64,000 bases of DNA from contig JACKHP010000020.1 of assembly GCA_020638905.1 (NCBI GenBank), positions 1 through 64,000 on the forward strand. The letters are read 5' to 3'. Positions 24,173 through 32,776 of the stretch are shown piece by piece (within the stretch, counting starts at the first letter, position 1; the number at the start of each line of letters is the position of its first letter). A program made the translations under genes and the position numbers. A model generated the notes under the pieces. The model did not search any database. It worked only from the letters and a program-made list of their open reading frames with translations, and was not told the DNA's origin. The DNA comes from Planctomycetota bacterium. GTDB taxonomy: Bacteria > Planctomycetota > B15-G4.

Positions 24173-26019
24173 CCGACCCAGACCAGACCAGCGACATCGT
24201 CATCGGCATCGACCTCGGCACCACGAACTCGCTCGCGGCCGTGGTCGGCAAGGAAGGCCCGCGCATCCTGCACGACGCCGACGGACGGGCCCTCATCCCG
24301 TCGGTGGTGTCGTTCCTCGACGGCGGGGCCCGCGTCGTCGGCAGCAAGGCGCGCGCCATGTCGGTCACGAACCCGCGCCGTACGATCCATTCGGTCAAGC
24401 GCCTCATGGGACGCGGACTGTCCGACGTGGCCGCCGAGCTGCCGCGGCTCGCGTACGAGGTGACGACCGACGGCGCGACCGACCTGGCCCGCGTGTCGGT
24501 CGACGGACGGCTCTACACGCCACAGGAGATCTCGGCCATGGTGCTGACCGAGGTCAAGCAGGTGGCCGAGGCCGCGCTCGGGCGCACGGTCGAGAAGGCG
24601 GTCATCACCGTCCCGGCGTACTTCGACGACGCGCAGCGGCAGGCCACGCGCGACGCCGCCCGCATCGCGGGACTGACCGCGCTGCGCATCGTGAACGAGC
24701 CCACCGCCGCGGCGCTCGCCTACGGCCTCGACACCTCCCGCGAGGGCACCGTCGTGGTCTACGACCTGGGCGGCGGCACCTTCGACGTCTCGGTACTCAA
24801 GATCACCCAGGGCGTCTACAAGGTCGCGTCCACCTCCGGCGACACGCACCTGGGCGGCGACGACTTCGACAACGCGATCATCGACCGCATCCTCGAGCTC
24901 GTGGCCGCCAAGACCGGCTACGACCTCAAGGTGCACCCGCAGGCGCTGCAGCAGATCCGGCTCTCGGCCGAGAGCATGAAGGTCGAGCTCTCCGCGGGCG
25001 AGACCAGCACGCTCGAGATCGAGCTCGACGCGGGCGAACCGTTCCGCTTCACGCTCACGCGCGCCGAGTTCGAGGACCTGATCCGCGCCCGGCTCGACGA
25101 GACGATCGCCTGCTGCAAGGCCGCCCTGGCCGACGCGAAGATCTCGACCGGCGACGTCGACGAGGTGGTGCTCGTGGGCGGTTCGACGCGCATCCCGCTC
25201 GTGCGACGCATGGTCGAGGAGACCTTCGGACGCACGCCGCACACCGAGCTCGATCCCGACCGCGTGGTGGCGCTCGGCGCGGCGATCCAGGCCAGCGTGC
25301 TGGCCGGCGGCAACCGCGACCTGCTGCTGCTCGACGTGATCCCGCTCTCGCTCGGCATCGAGACCGTGGGCGGCGCGTTCGCCAAGCTCGTCACGCGCAA
25401 CTCGACCGTGCCGTGCCGCGCGAAGGAGATGTTCTCGACCTCGGTCGACGACCAGACCGCGATCGACATCAACGTCTTCCAGGGCGAGCGCGAGCTCGTG
25501 CGCGACTGCCGCAAGCTGGGCGCGTTCAAGCTGCGCGGCTTCCCTCCCATGCCGGCCGGCCTGCCGCGCGTCGAGGTGACCTTCCTGGTCGACGCCGACG
25601 GCGTCCTGACCGTGACGGCGAAGGAGCAGCGCAGCGGCGCCGAGGCGTCGATCGACGTCGTCCCCAGCCACGGGCTCACGCGCGACGAGGTCAAGGGCAT
25701 CATCCGCGAATCGATCGCCAAGGCGCGGGAGGACTTCGCGCACCGCGAGCTCGTCGAGCTGCGCAACAAGGCACACAACCTCGTCGTCGGGACGAAGCGC
25801 GTCCTGGCCATGCCCGAGATGCCCTTCACCGACGCCCAGCGCGACGACCTGCACTCGTGCATCGCCGAACTCGAGCGGCTCTCGCACGGCGACGACGCCA
25901 AGGCGCTCTCGAAGGCCTGCGACGCGTTCGGCGAGAAGACCCAGGCGCTGGCCGACGAGGCCATCGGCGCGGCCATCAAGGCCGAGTTGAACAAGGAACT
26001 CGGCCGCCTGCCGTCGTAG
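24169..26019 (+). CDS. hscA: Hsp70-type chaperone HscA
   Basis: A 616-residue Hsp70 family ATPase. The phosphate-binding loops IGIDLGTTNS and VYDLGGGTFDVS and the adenosine motif VVLVGGSTRIPLVRRMV are present, followed by the substrate-binding domain. Location after hscB and before iscX identifies it as HscA rather than DnaK; HscA ejects or remodels clusters on IscU by binding its LPPVK motif. ATG 24169 overlaps the hscB stop. Confidence 0.95.
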   Translation: MTDPDQTSDIVIGIDLGTTNSLAAVVGKEGPRILHDADGRALIPSVVSFLDGGARVVGSKARAMSVTNPRRTIHSVKRLMGRGLSDVAAELPRLAYEVTTDGATDLARVSVDGRLYTPQEISAMVLTEVKQVAEAALGRTVEKAVITVPAYFDDAQRQATRDAARIAGLTALRIVNEPTAAALAYGLDTSREGTVVVYDLGGGTFDVSVLKITQGVYKVASTSGDTHLGGDDFDNAIIDRILELVAAKTGYDLKVHPQALQQIRLSAESMKVELSAGETSTLEIELDAGEPFRFTLTRAEFEDLIRARLDETIACCKAALADAKISTGDVDEVVLVGGSTRIPLVRRMVEETFGRTPHTELDPDRVVALGAAIQASVLAGGNRDLLLLDVIPLSLGIETVGGAFAKLVTRNSTVPCRAKEMFSTSVDDQTAIDINVFQGERELVRDCRKLGAFKLRGFPPMPAGLPRVEVTFLVDADGVLTVTAKEQRSGAEASIDVVPSHGLTRDEVKGIIRESIAKAREDFAHRELVELRNKAHNLVVGTKRVLAMPEMPFTDAQRDDLHSCIAELERLSHGDDAKALSKACDAFGEKTQALADEAIGAAIKAELNKELGRLPS

Positions 26020-26047
26020 GATGGTCGTCCGCGCCGCGGAGGAGACC

Positions 26048-26260
26048 ATGGACGAGATCACCTGGACCGACACCGAGGAGATCGGGTTCCGGCTCGCCGA
26101 CGCGCATCCCGACGTCGACCCGCTCTCGGTGCGCTTCACCGACCTGCACGCGTGGGTCGTGGCGCTGCCCGGCTTCGTCGGCGACCCGAAGAAGAGCGGC
26201 GAGAAGATCCTCGAGGCGATCCAGATGGCCTGGTTCGAAGAGTCGAAGGACCGCGAGTAG
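26048..26260 (+). CDS. iscX: IscX (YfhJ) iron-binding ISC accessory protein
   Basis: A 70-residue IscX. The start MDEITWTDTEEIGFRLAD and the acidic, winged-helix-like body are characteristic. It binds IscS and iron and modulates desulfurase activity in known systems. ATG 26048 is preferred over GTG-type starts upstream because GGAGGAG lies just before it. In E. coli a ferredoxin gene sits between hscA and iscX; here there are only 28 bp. Confidence 0.93.
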   Translation: MDEITWTDTEEIGFRLADAHPDVDPLSVRFTDLHAWVVALPGFVGDPKKSGEKILEAIQMAWFEESKDRE

Positions 26261-26274
26261 CCGGAGACGATCGC

Positions 26275-26721
26275 TTGGCCGCCTACGAGACCGTCCTGCC
26301 CGTGCGCTTCGGCCAGGTCGACTACGCGGGGATCATGTTCTACCCGCGCTTCTTCGAGAACTTCCACGCGGTCTTCGAGGACATGTTCGGCGAGCGCCTC
26401 GGCGTGCCGTACATGTCGATCCTGACCGACCGGTGCCTGGGCTTCCCGACGGTCTCGATCACGACCGACTTCCGGCGGCCGTTCCGCTTCGGCGAGCCGA
26501 TGCGCCTGCGCCTCGACGTGGTCGCGCTTGGACGCAGCTCGATCACGTTCCGCTACCGGGGCTTCAACGGCGACGAGCAGACGCCGTCGGTCGAGGCGCG
26601 CGGCACGGTGGTCGTGATCGACCTCGACACGTTCGAGACGTTGCCGATCCCCGACGACATCCGCGCGGTCTGCGAAGACCTGCGGGCCGACGAGGGCGTG
26701 CCCGGCGCCGAGGACGCGTGA
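26275..26721 (+). CDS. 4HBT-family acyl-CoA thioesterase
   Basis: A 148-residue hotdog-fold thioesterase. The active-site aspartate is D16 in GQVDYAGIMFYPRFF, as in the 4-hydroxybenzoyl-CoA thioesterase family, followed by the long hotdog helix. The only plausible start is TTG 26275, with GGAG eight bases upstream; no ATG or GTG gives a shorter complete domain. It follows iscX by 14 bp and overlaps the next gene by four bases, so it is probably part of the ISC transcript, perhaps by chance rather than function. Confidence 0.85.
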   Translation: MAAYETVLPVRFGQVDYAGIMFYPRFFENFHAVFEDMFGERLGVPYMSILTDRCLGFPTVSITTDFRRPFRFGEPMRLRLDVVALGRSSITFRYRGFNGDEQTPSVEARGTVVVIDLDTFETLPIPDDIRAVCEDLRADEGVPGAEDA

Positions 26722-28127
26722 GCCTCCCCGGCGCGGCCGGACGTGCGGTGCGCGGCCGCGTGCCGCGCCGCCGGCACGCGCTACGCGCCGCGACGCGTGC
26801 CGTCCTGCGACGCGCGGCGACGGTCCTCGCGTCACTGGCGGCGGCGACGTGCCTCGGTTGCGGGCGACCCGCCTCCGCACCGCCTCCGCGGGTGCTGGTG
26901 CTGGTGATCGACGCGGCCCACGCGCACCACCTCTCGTGCGAGTCGGGCCCCGAGGGCCTCACCCCGCACATCGACGCGCTGGCCGCGCGCGGACGGCGCT
27001 TCTCGCGCGCCTACTCGAACAACACGTGGACGCTCCCGTCGACCGTCTCGCTCTTCACGGGCCAGCTCCAGGAGTCGCACGGCGTGGTCACCAACCAGCA
27101 CGTGGTCGACGACTCGCTCACGCTGCTGCCCGAGCGCTTCCGCGAGGCCGGCTACCACACGGGCGCGTTCGTGCAGAACATCTACGCCTCGTCGGTGCAC
27201 GGCCTCGACCACGGCTTCGACGACTACCACTACTACTCGATCACCGCCGGCCCCCATCCCTACACGGCCTTCGGCGACACCGCCCGCTGGATGGACGCCC
27301 ACGCCGACGAGCGCTGGTTCCTGTACCTGCACGTCCGGCGGCCGCACTCGCCCTACGACCCGAGCCCGCTCGCGCTGGCGTCCCTCGCGCCGGGCGAGCC
27401 GCTCGGCAGCGATCCGCGCGACGACGACCTGATGCGCGCCGACTCGCGCCTGCCCGACGGGGCCACCGACGACGAGCGCGCGCGCATCGAGACGCTCTAC
27501 CGCGCGAACCTCTCCACCGTCGACGACGACCTGGCCGACATCCTGCGCCGCGCGGCTCACGACCCGCAGATGCTCGTGGTGCTGCTCTCCGACCACGGCG
27601 AGGCCCTCGGCGAACACGGACACTTCGGGCACGGCTACCAGCTCGACGAGGAGAACCTCCACATCCCGATGGTGTTCGCCGGACCGGACGTGGCCCCCGG
27701 CGTCGACGACTCGCCCGCGTGCACCGTCGACGTGACGCAGACGCTCGTCGAGCTGTGCGCGCTGCGCGCCCTCCCCGGCCCGCTCGCGGGGACGTCGCTC
27801 GTGCCGCGGCTGCACGGCGAGTCCGTCGGCGACGGGCGTCCGATCGCGATCTCGGGCCGCTACAACGTGGGCGCCGTGCCGCGCCAGGGCGTGCTGCACG
27901 GCCGGTTGCTGCTCGTGCTCGAGGCCGACGGGACGTCCTCGCTGCGCGACCTCGTCGACGATCCCGGCGGCGCGCACGACCTGACGGACGCGCACCGCGA
28001 CGAGGCCGCGCGATTGCTCGACCTCGCCGAGCGGCGCCGCGAATCCGGGTCCGGACTGGCCGAGCGCGCGCGCGTCGACATGTCCACGCACGACGCCGAG
28101 CTGCGCGCGCTGGGCTACGTCCGCTGA
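26718..28127 (+). CDS. Sulfatase-superfamily lipoprotein with Thr in nucleophile position
   Basis: A 469-residue sulfatase-like hydrolase or transferase. An Arg-rich N-terminus leads into a lipoprotein-type signal ending near LAAATC. Metal motifs are VIDAAHAHHLS (degenerate, the second Asp of the usual DTxRxD is missing) and LLSDHGEALGEHGHFGHG. The nucleophile segment reads NTWTLPSTVSLFTG, where Thr replaces the formylglycine Cys. Such proteins are usually phosphotransferases or phosphodiesterases of the alkaline phosphatase superfamily, or inactive. GTG 26718 overlaps the thioesterase TGA. Confidence 0.85.
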   Translation: MSLPGAAGRAVRGRVPRRRHALRAATRAVLRRAATVLASLAAATCLGCGRPASAPPPRVLVLVIDAAHAHHLSCESGPEGLTPHIDALAARGRRFSRAYSNNTWTLPSTVSLFTGQLQESHGVVTNQHVVDDSLTLLPERFREAGYHTGAFVQNIYASSVHGLDHGFDDYHYYSITAGPHPYTAFGDTARWMDAHADERWFLYLHVRRPHSPYDPSPLALASLAPGEPLGSDPRDDDLMRADSRLPDGATDDERARIETLYRANLSTVDDDLADILRRAAHDPQMLVVLLSDHGEALGEHGHFGHGYQLDEENLHIPMVFAGPDVAPGVDDSPACTVDVTQTLVELCALRALPGPLAGTSLVPRLHGESVGDGRPIAISGRYNVGAVPRQGVLHGRLLLVLEADGTSSLRDLVDDPGGAHDLTDAHRDEAARLLDLAERRRESGSGLAERARVDMSTHDAELRALGYVR

Positions 28128-28137
28128 GCCGGACGGC

Positions 28138-28166
28138 TTGCATGATCCGCGCGCCACACCTATCGT
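28138..28166 (+). promoter_or_regulatory. Promoter of the M61 peptidase gene
   Basis: TTGCAT (28138-28143), 17-base spacer, TATCGT (28161-28166). Predicted start of transcription about 28173 leaves a 7-10 base leader before ATG 28180/28183. The -35 equals that of the ISC promoter. Confidence 0.65.
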
Positions 28167-28179
28167 CGCGCCCACCTCC

Positions 28180-30156
28180 ATGATGCTCCGAGACCCCATC
28201 GCGACCGCCCGCGCGCGGGCCAGGCTGTCGATCGCGGCAGGCCTGCTCCTGTCGCTGGCGATCCCCCGCCCCGCCGTCGCGGCGCGGCCACCCGAGGACG
28301 ACACGGTGATCCGCTACCACGTGCGCCTGCCCCAGCACTCCGCCCACCGCGTCGACGTACGCATGACGCTCGACGACGTGACCGAGCCGACCGTCGACGT
28401 CTCGATGCCGGTCTGGACGCCCGGCAGCTACCTCGTGCGCGAGTTCGCGCGCAACGTGCTCGACCTCTCGGCGTCCGACGACGCGGGACGCGGGCTCGCG
28501 GTGACGAAGGTCGACAAGAACACCTGGCGCGTCACCACCGGCGGTGCGTCGTCCCTGCACGTCGACTACACGCTCTACGCCAACGAGCGCTCGGTGCGTA
28601 CCAATCACGTCGACGCCGACCACGCCTTCCTCTCGCCCGCGGCCACCTTCCTGTGGCGGGACGGGCACCTCGCGGTGCCGCACGCCGTCTCGTTCGAGCT
28701 GCCCGCCGGATGGCACGCGTTCACCGCCGCTCCCGCCGACGGCGACGGATTCCTGCTGCCCGACTACGACGCGCTCGTCGACACCCCGTTCGAGCTCGGC
28801 CCGCACGTCTCGACCGAGTTCACCCTCGACGACGTGACGCACCGCGTGGTCATGGCCGGACGGACCGACCTGCGCCCCGACGACCTGGCCGCCGACGTCA
28901 AGTCGATCACGCGCGAGGTCTCAGAGGTCTTCGGCTTCCTGCCGTTCCCGTCGTACACGTTCCTGATGGAGTTCACCGACTCCGGCGGCGGCGGACTCGA
29001 ACACAAGGACTCGAGCGTCTGCATGACGTCGGCCTGGGACGTGGAGAAGCCCGACAAGTACCGGCGCTTCCTGTCGCTCGTGGCGCACGAGTACTTCCAC
29101 GCCTGGAACGTGAAGCGCTTCCGCCCCGAGGCCCTGGGGCCCTTCGACTACGACCGCGAGAACTACACGCCCGACCTGTGGGTCGCCGAGGGCATCACGT
29201 CGTACTACGACGACCTCTGCACGCTGCGCGCGGGCTTCGCCGACAAGGTCGACGACTACCTCGCGGCGCGCGCCGACGCCTTCCGCGCCGAGGCCGAGCG
29301 GCCGGGCGGTCGCCGTTCGAGCCTGGTGCGCTCGTCGCTCGACGCGTGGATCAAGTTCTACCGGCCCGACGAGAACAGCGCGAACTCCACCGTCTCGTAC
29401 TACAGCAAGGGCGCGCTCGTGTCGCTCATGCTCGACCTGCGCATCCGGCGCCTCACCGACGGACGCGCCTCCCTCGCCGACGCACTGCGCCTGGGCTGGA
29501 CGCGCTACACCGAGCGCGGCGTGGGGTTCCCGCCGGGCGCCATGCGCGGGCTCGCGTCCGAGGTGGCCGGCAGCGATCTGTCGGCGTTCTTCGACGCCTA
29601 CGTCGACGGCACCGTCGAGCTCGACCCCGACCCCGATCTGGCCTGGGTCGGACTGCGCCTGGCGGTCACTCCCCAGAAGAGCGAGCGCGACCTGCCCGAG
29701 GACGACGAGGGATTCCTGCTCGCGCCGTCCCTCGGCATCTCGGTCGAGGACTCGCACGGCCTGTGTCGCGTCTCGGCGGTCTCGGAGGACGGGCCGGCGT
29801 TCGGCGCCGGCCTGAACCACGACGACCTGCTGCTGGCCGTCGACGACATGCGCGTCAGCGCCTCCACCCTGCAGGACCGGCTCGACCGCACGCGTGGCCC
29901 GGTGACGCTGACGTTCTTCCGCGGGCAGACGCTGCGCACCCTCGCGATCGTCCCCCGGCAGGTGCGTCTCGCGCAGTGGAGGCTCGAACCCGTCACCGGA
30001 CTGAGCGAGGCGCAGCGCGAGGCGTTCAGGGACTGGACCGCGTGGGAGCACCCGGGTCGTGCGAGCGCGTCGAGCGCCACCTCGAACGCTGCGGACGTCC
30101 CGGCCGCGCCGGACGACGAGGCCGCCGCAACCGCCCGCGAAGCCGCCGACCGCTGA
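28180..30156 (+). CDS. M61 glycyl aminopeptidase-family metallopeptidase with PDZ domain
   Basis: A 658-residue secreted M61 peptidase. The signal peptide ends near AVAARP. The family N-terminal beta domain contains VWTPGSYLVREFARN. The zinc motif HEYFHAWNVKR begins at H303 and the third ligand is E337 in WVAEGITSYYDD. A PDZ domain lies at about 515-605, as usual in this family, and a disordered Ala-rich tail ends the protein. M61 enzymes cleave N-terminal Gly/Ala residues; here it would act outside the cytoplasmic membrane. Confidence 0.93.
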   Translation: MMLRDPIATARARARLSIAAGLLLSLAIPRPAVAARPPEDDTVIRYHVRLPQHSAHRVDVRMTLDDVTEPTVDVSMPVWTPGSYLVREFARNVLDLSASDDAGRGLAVTKVDKNTWRVTTGGASSLHVDYTLYANERSVRTNHVDADHAFLSPAATFLWRDGHLAVPHAVSFELPAGWHAFTAAPADGDGFLLPDYDALVDTPFELGPHVSTEFTLDDVTHRVVMAGRTDLRPDDLAADVKSITREVSEVFGFLPFPSYTFLMEFTDSGGGGLEHKDSSVCMTSAWDVEKPDKYRRFLSLVAHEYFHAWNVKRFRPEALGPFDYDRENYTPDLWVAEGITSYYDDLCTLRAGFADKVDDYLAARADAFRAEAERPGGRRSSLVRSSLDAWIKFYRPDENSANSTVSYYSKGALVSLMLDLRIRRLTDGRASLADALRLGWTRYTERGVGFPPGAMRGLASEVAGSDLSAFFDAYVDGTVELDPDPDLAWVGLRLAVTPQKSERDLPEDDEGFLLAPSLGISVEDSHGLCRVSAVSEDGPAFGAGLNHDDLLLAVDDMRVSASTLQDRLDRTRGPVTLTFFRGQTLRTLAIVPRQVRLAQWRLEPVTGLSEAQREAFRDWTAWEHPGRASASSATSNAADVPAAPDDEAAATAREAADR

Positions 30157-30170
30157 GCGGCACGGCGCCC

Positions 30171-30198
30171 GGGCGCCCCGCGCGCGCGGGACGCGCCC
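30171..30198. terminator. Bidirectional hairpin between M61 and gpsA genes
   Basis: GGGCGC (30171-30176) plus CCCGCG (30177-30182) pair with CGCGGG (30185-30190) and GCGCCC (30193-30198), with a 2-base bulge. It lies between two convergent genes. Confidence 0.55.
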
Positions 30199-30207
30199 GT
30201 CCGAGCG

Positions 30208-31203
30208 TCAGACCACGATCTCGTCCTTCTGCTGGCGCGTCATGAGGTCGCGCACCGCGATCATCGGGTCCTTCCCGGCGTACAGCACCTCGTGGATCTC
30301 GCGGCAGATCGGCATGTCGACGCCGTGCTCGCGCGCCAGCTCCATGACCGCCTTGACCGTGACCACGCCCTCGGGCACCCCGGGGATCATCGGCAGCACC
30401 TCGTCGAGCTGCAGACCGCGTCCCACCTGCTCGCCCACGTAGCGGTTGCGGCCGTGGCGCGAGACGCACGAGACGACGAGGTCTCCCATGCCCGTCAACC
30501 CGTGGAACGTCTCGGGACGTCCGCCGAGGGCCGCTCCCAGGCGCGACATCTCGGCCTGCCCGCGGGTCAGCAACGCGGCCTTCGTGTTGTCGCCGAAGCC
30601 CAGGCCGTCGACCATGCCGCCCGCGATCGAGAGCACGTTCTTGAGCGCGCCGCCCAGCTCGACGCCGAGCGGGTCCTCGGACGTGTACACCCGGAAGCGC
30701 TCGGTGGTGAAGAGATCCTGGACGCGCAGGGCCAGGCCGGGATCGTCGGAGGCCGCGACCACCGCCGTCGGCATGCGAGCCGCGACCTCTTCGGCGTGGG
30801 ACGGACCCGACAGCACCGCCATCGGACGCGCGCCGGTCACCTCGGCGAGGATCTGCGTCGGACGCATGAGCGTCGGGAACTCGAGGCCCTTGGTGGCCGA
30901 GATGATCGGGCGTCCCTTGCGCAGGTGCTCGGAGAGGTGCGTCAGCACCTCGCGCAGGTAGCGGCTCGGCACCGCACACACGATCAGGTCGGCGTGCTCG
31001 AAGAAGCCGGGATCGTCGGAGATCGCCACCGCGTCGGGCAGCTTGAAGCCCGGCAGGTAGCGCCGGTTCTCGCGCGTCCCCTGCATGACCTCGGCGACCT
31101 GGCGCGAGTGCGCCCACTGGATCACGGAGGCGCCCCGCTCCGCGAGCACCATCGACAGCGCGGTGCCCCAGGCACCGTCGCCGAGCACGGCCACGTTTTC
31201 CAT
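30208..31203 (-). CDS. gpsA: Glycerol-3-phosphate dehydrogenase [NAD(P)+]
   Basis: A 331-residue GpsA reducing dihydroxyacetone phosphate to sn-glycerol 3-phosphate. The nucleotide-binding loop VLGDGAWGTAL, CAVPSRYLREVL, the SGPSHAEEVA motif, the catalytic lysine in GALKNVLSIAGG and GLTGMGDLVVSC are all present. ATG 31203 (AGGA five bases upstream) or GTG 31206 may start translation; both overlap the plsY stop. Its product is the direct substrate of PlsY. Confidence 0.96.
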   Translation of the reverse strand: MENVAVLGDGAWGTALSMVLAERGASVIQWAHSRQVAEVMQGTRENRRYLPGFKLPDAVAISDDPGFFEHADLIVCAVPSRYLREVLTHLSEHLRKGRPIISATKGLEFPTLMRPTQILAEVTGARPMAVLSGPSHAEEVAARMPTAVVAASDDPGLALRVQDLFTTERFRVYTSEDPLGVELGGALKNVLSIAGGMVDGLGFGDNTKAALLTRGQAEMSRLGAALGGRPETFHGLTGMGDLVVSCVSRHGRNRYVGEQVGRGLQLDEVLPMIPGVPEGVVTVKAVMELAREHGVDMPICREIHEVLYAGKDPMIAVRDLMTRQQKDEIVV

Positions 31204-31880
31204 CACGTCCTCTCGTGGTGAGTCGTCCCGGGCGGCGGGACGTGCTCATCGTAACGACTCTCGGTCCCGGCGCGCAGACGCGCGAAGTTCGAGCGGTGAC
31301 GCACCGTGATCACCGCGGCCAGCAACGCCAGCACGAGCGTTCCGTCGCGCAGGTGCAGCCGCTCGGGCGAGGTCTCTCGCAGCACGAGCTGTGTGACCGG
31401 GACGGCCCAGGCGAGGCACACGCTGGCGAGCGAGACGACGCGCAGTCCCTTCTTGACCACGAGGTGCACCACGATGCCCGCCAGGCCCAGCAGCGGGTCG
31501 AGGCCGATCACGGCGCCCAGGTAGGTCGCCACGCCCTTGCCGCCGCGGAAGCGCTCGGTCACGGGCCAGACGTGCCCGAGCACCGCGGCCGCAGCGACGA
31601 GCGAACGCCCCTCGGCGTCGACGACCCAGGACGGGGCGCCGGAGAGCCCGAGGTCGGCCGCGGGCGCGCTGAGCAGCAGGGCCGGGACGAGCCCCTTGGC
31701 GACGTCGAGCAGCAGCACGAGCGCGCCCCAGCCACGTCCCAGCACCCGTCCCACGTTGGTCGCGCCCGGATTGCCGCTGCCGAGGCTGCGGATGTCGACC
31801 CGGTGCGCGCGCGCCACGATCAGGGCAAACGACACGCAGCCGGCCGCGTAGGCGACGAGGATGGAGAGCCAGGCGTTCAT
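31203..31880 (-). CDS. plsY: Acyl-phosphate:glycerol-3-phosphate acyltransferase PlsY
   Basis: A 225-residue integral membrane acyltransferase making lysophosphatidate. The three PlsY motifs are visible: SLGSGNPGATNVGRVLGR, GHVWPVTERFRGGKGVAT and the third cytoplasmic loop near HRSNFARLRAGTE. About seven hydrophobic segments are present. ATG 31880 fits a -10 (TAGGAT, 31899-31894) that leaves only a ~7-base leader. It is translationally coupled to gpsA, so substrate supply and use are made together. Confidence 0.95.
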   Translation of the reverse strand: MNAWLSILVAYAAGCVSFALIVARAHRVDIRSLGSGNPGATNVGRVLGRGWGALVLLLDVAKGLVPALLLSAPAADLGLSGAPSWVVDAEGRSLVAAAAVLGHVWPVTERFRGGKGVATYLGAVIGLDPLLGLAGIVVHLVVKKGLRVVSLASVCLAWAVPVTQLVLRETSPERLHLRDGTLVLALLAAVITVRHRSNFARLRAGTESRYDEHVPPPGTTHHERT

Positions 31881-31893
31881 GTCAGGGCGCGCC

Positions 31894-31961
31894 ATCCTAG
31901 CAATCGGCACGCCACGCCCGTCCGGCCCGACCTGGGAGGTCGCGCCGCGTTTCACTATCAT
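31894..31961. promoter_or_regulatory. Divergent -10 elements between plsY and the secreted-protein operon
   Basis: Minus strand TAGGAT (31899-31894) serves plsY; plus strand TATCAT (31956-31961) serves the gene at 32021 with a leader of about 52 bases. No good -35 for either. Confidence 0.4.
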
Positions 31962-32020
31962 GACCGGCCCCGCTGGGGGTCGATGATCCGACCCCACCCC
32001 TCCCCGACGGACAGCCCGCC

Positions 32021-32776
32021 ATGCGCCTGGACGGCCCGGCTCTCGCCCTGCTCCTGCTCGCGTTGCCGCTGCTCGGCCAGCAGGCCCCGCCCGCGAGCGG
32101 GCCCCCGACCCTGCGCGACGCCGACTTCGAGCTGACCTTCACGCCGCCCGCGGGCATGCTTCCGGTCGCGCACGACGAGGCAGCCCAGGTCTTCGGCAGC
32201 ACGCCCGAGCAGTTCAACGTGACGCGTCCCGACCCGATGCCCGAGAACGCGATCTTCCGGCACGCGTACCTGTGGTCCGACCTGACCGGTCGCGACCGCT
32301 CGGCGCGCCTGCTGGTCGAGGAGAATCCCCGCGGCCTGCCGTTCACCAAGGCCGAGATCTTCAAGCAGTTCGTCGAGACCCAGGTGGGCCTGAAGGTCGA
32401 CAGCCAGGAGGGCCTGAGCGTCGGCCAGGGCTATCTCGTGGGCATGCTCGCCGAGGGCACCCGCGAGCGCAGCGACGGCACGGTCATGCGCGCGATGGTG
32501 GCCTACTTCCCCAGCCCGCCGAACACGTACGCGCAGGTCTACTTCCAGGCGCTGGCCACCGACTGGGACGTGATGCGACCCGACTTCCTCGAGTCGCTCA
32601 AGACGCTCGAGATGCCGCAGGAGCTGTCGCGCACGCGGCCGGCGGCGCCGAAGGGCGAGTCCGACCTGCCCACCGACTACGAGGAGCCCTGGGACACGCT
32701 GCAGGTGACCGGCAGCCTGGCCCTCGCGGCTGTCCTGCTGCTCGGCCTGTTCCTCGGCGGCCGCGGCGGAGCATGA
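32021..32776 (+). CDS. Exported protein with C-terminal membrane segment, unknown
   Basis: A 251-residue protein not recognised. It has a signal peptide (residues 1-20, ending LLGQQA), a compact domain starting at DADFELTFTPPAGM, and a C-terminal hydrophobic segment (about 226-246) followed by GRGGA. The middle part has alternating strands and an FYFQAL-like segment as in lipid- or ligand-binding folds, but no motif supports a function. The stop overlaps the next start by four bases, linking it to the sulfatase-like lipoprotein. Confidence 0.7.
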   Translation: MRLDGPALALLLLALPLLGQQAPPASGPPTLRDADFELTFTPPAGMLPVAHDEAAQVFGSTPEQFNVTRPDPMPENAIFRHAYLWSDLTGRDRSARLLVEENPRGLPFTKAEIFKQFVETQVGLKVDSQEGLSVGQGYLVGMLAEGTRERSDGTVMRAMVAYFPSPPNTYAQVYFQALATDWDVMRPDFLESLKTLEMPQELSRTRPAAPKGESDLPTDYEEPWDTLQVTGSLALAAVLLLGLFLGGRGGA

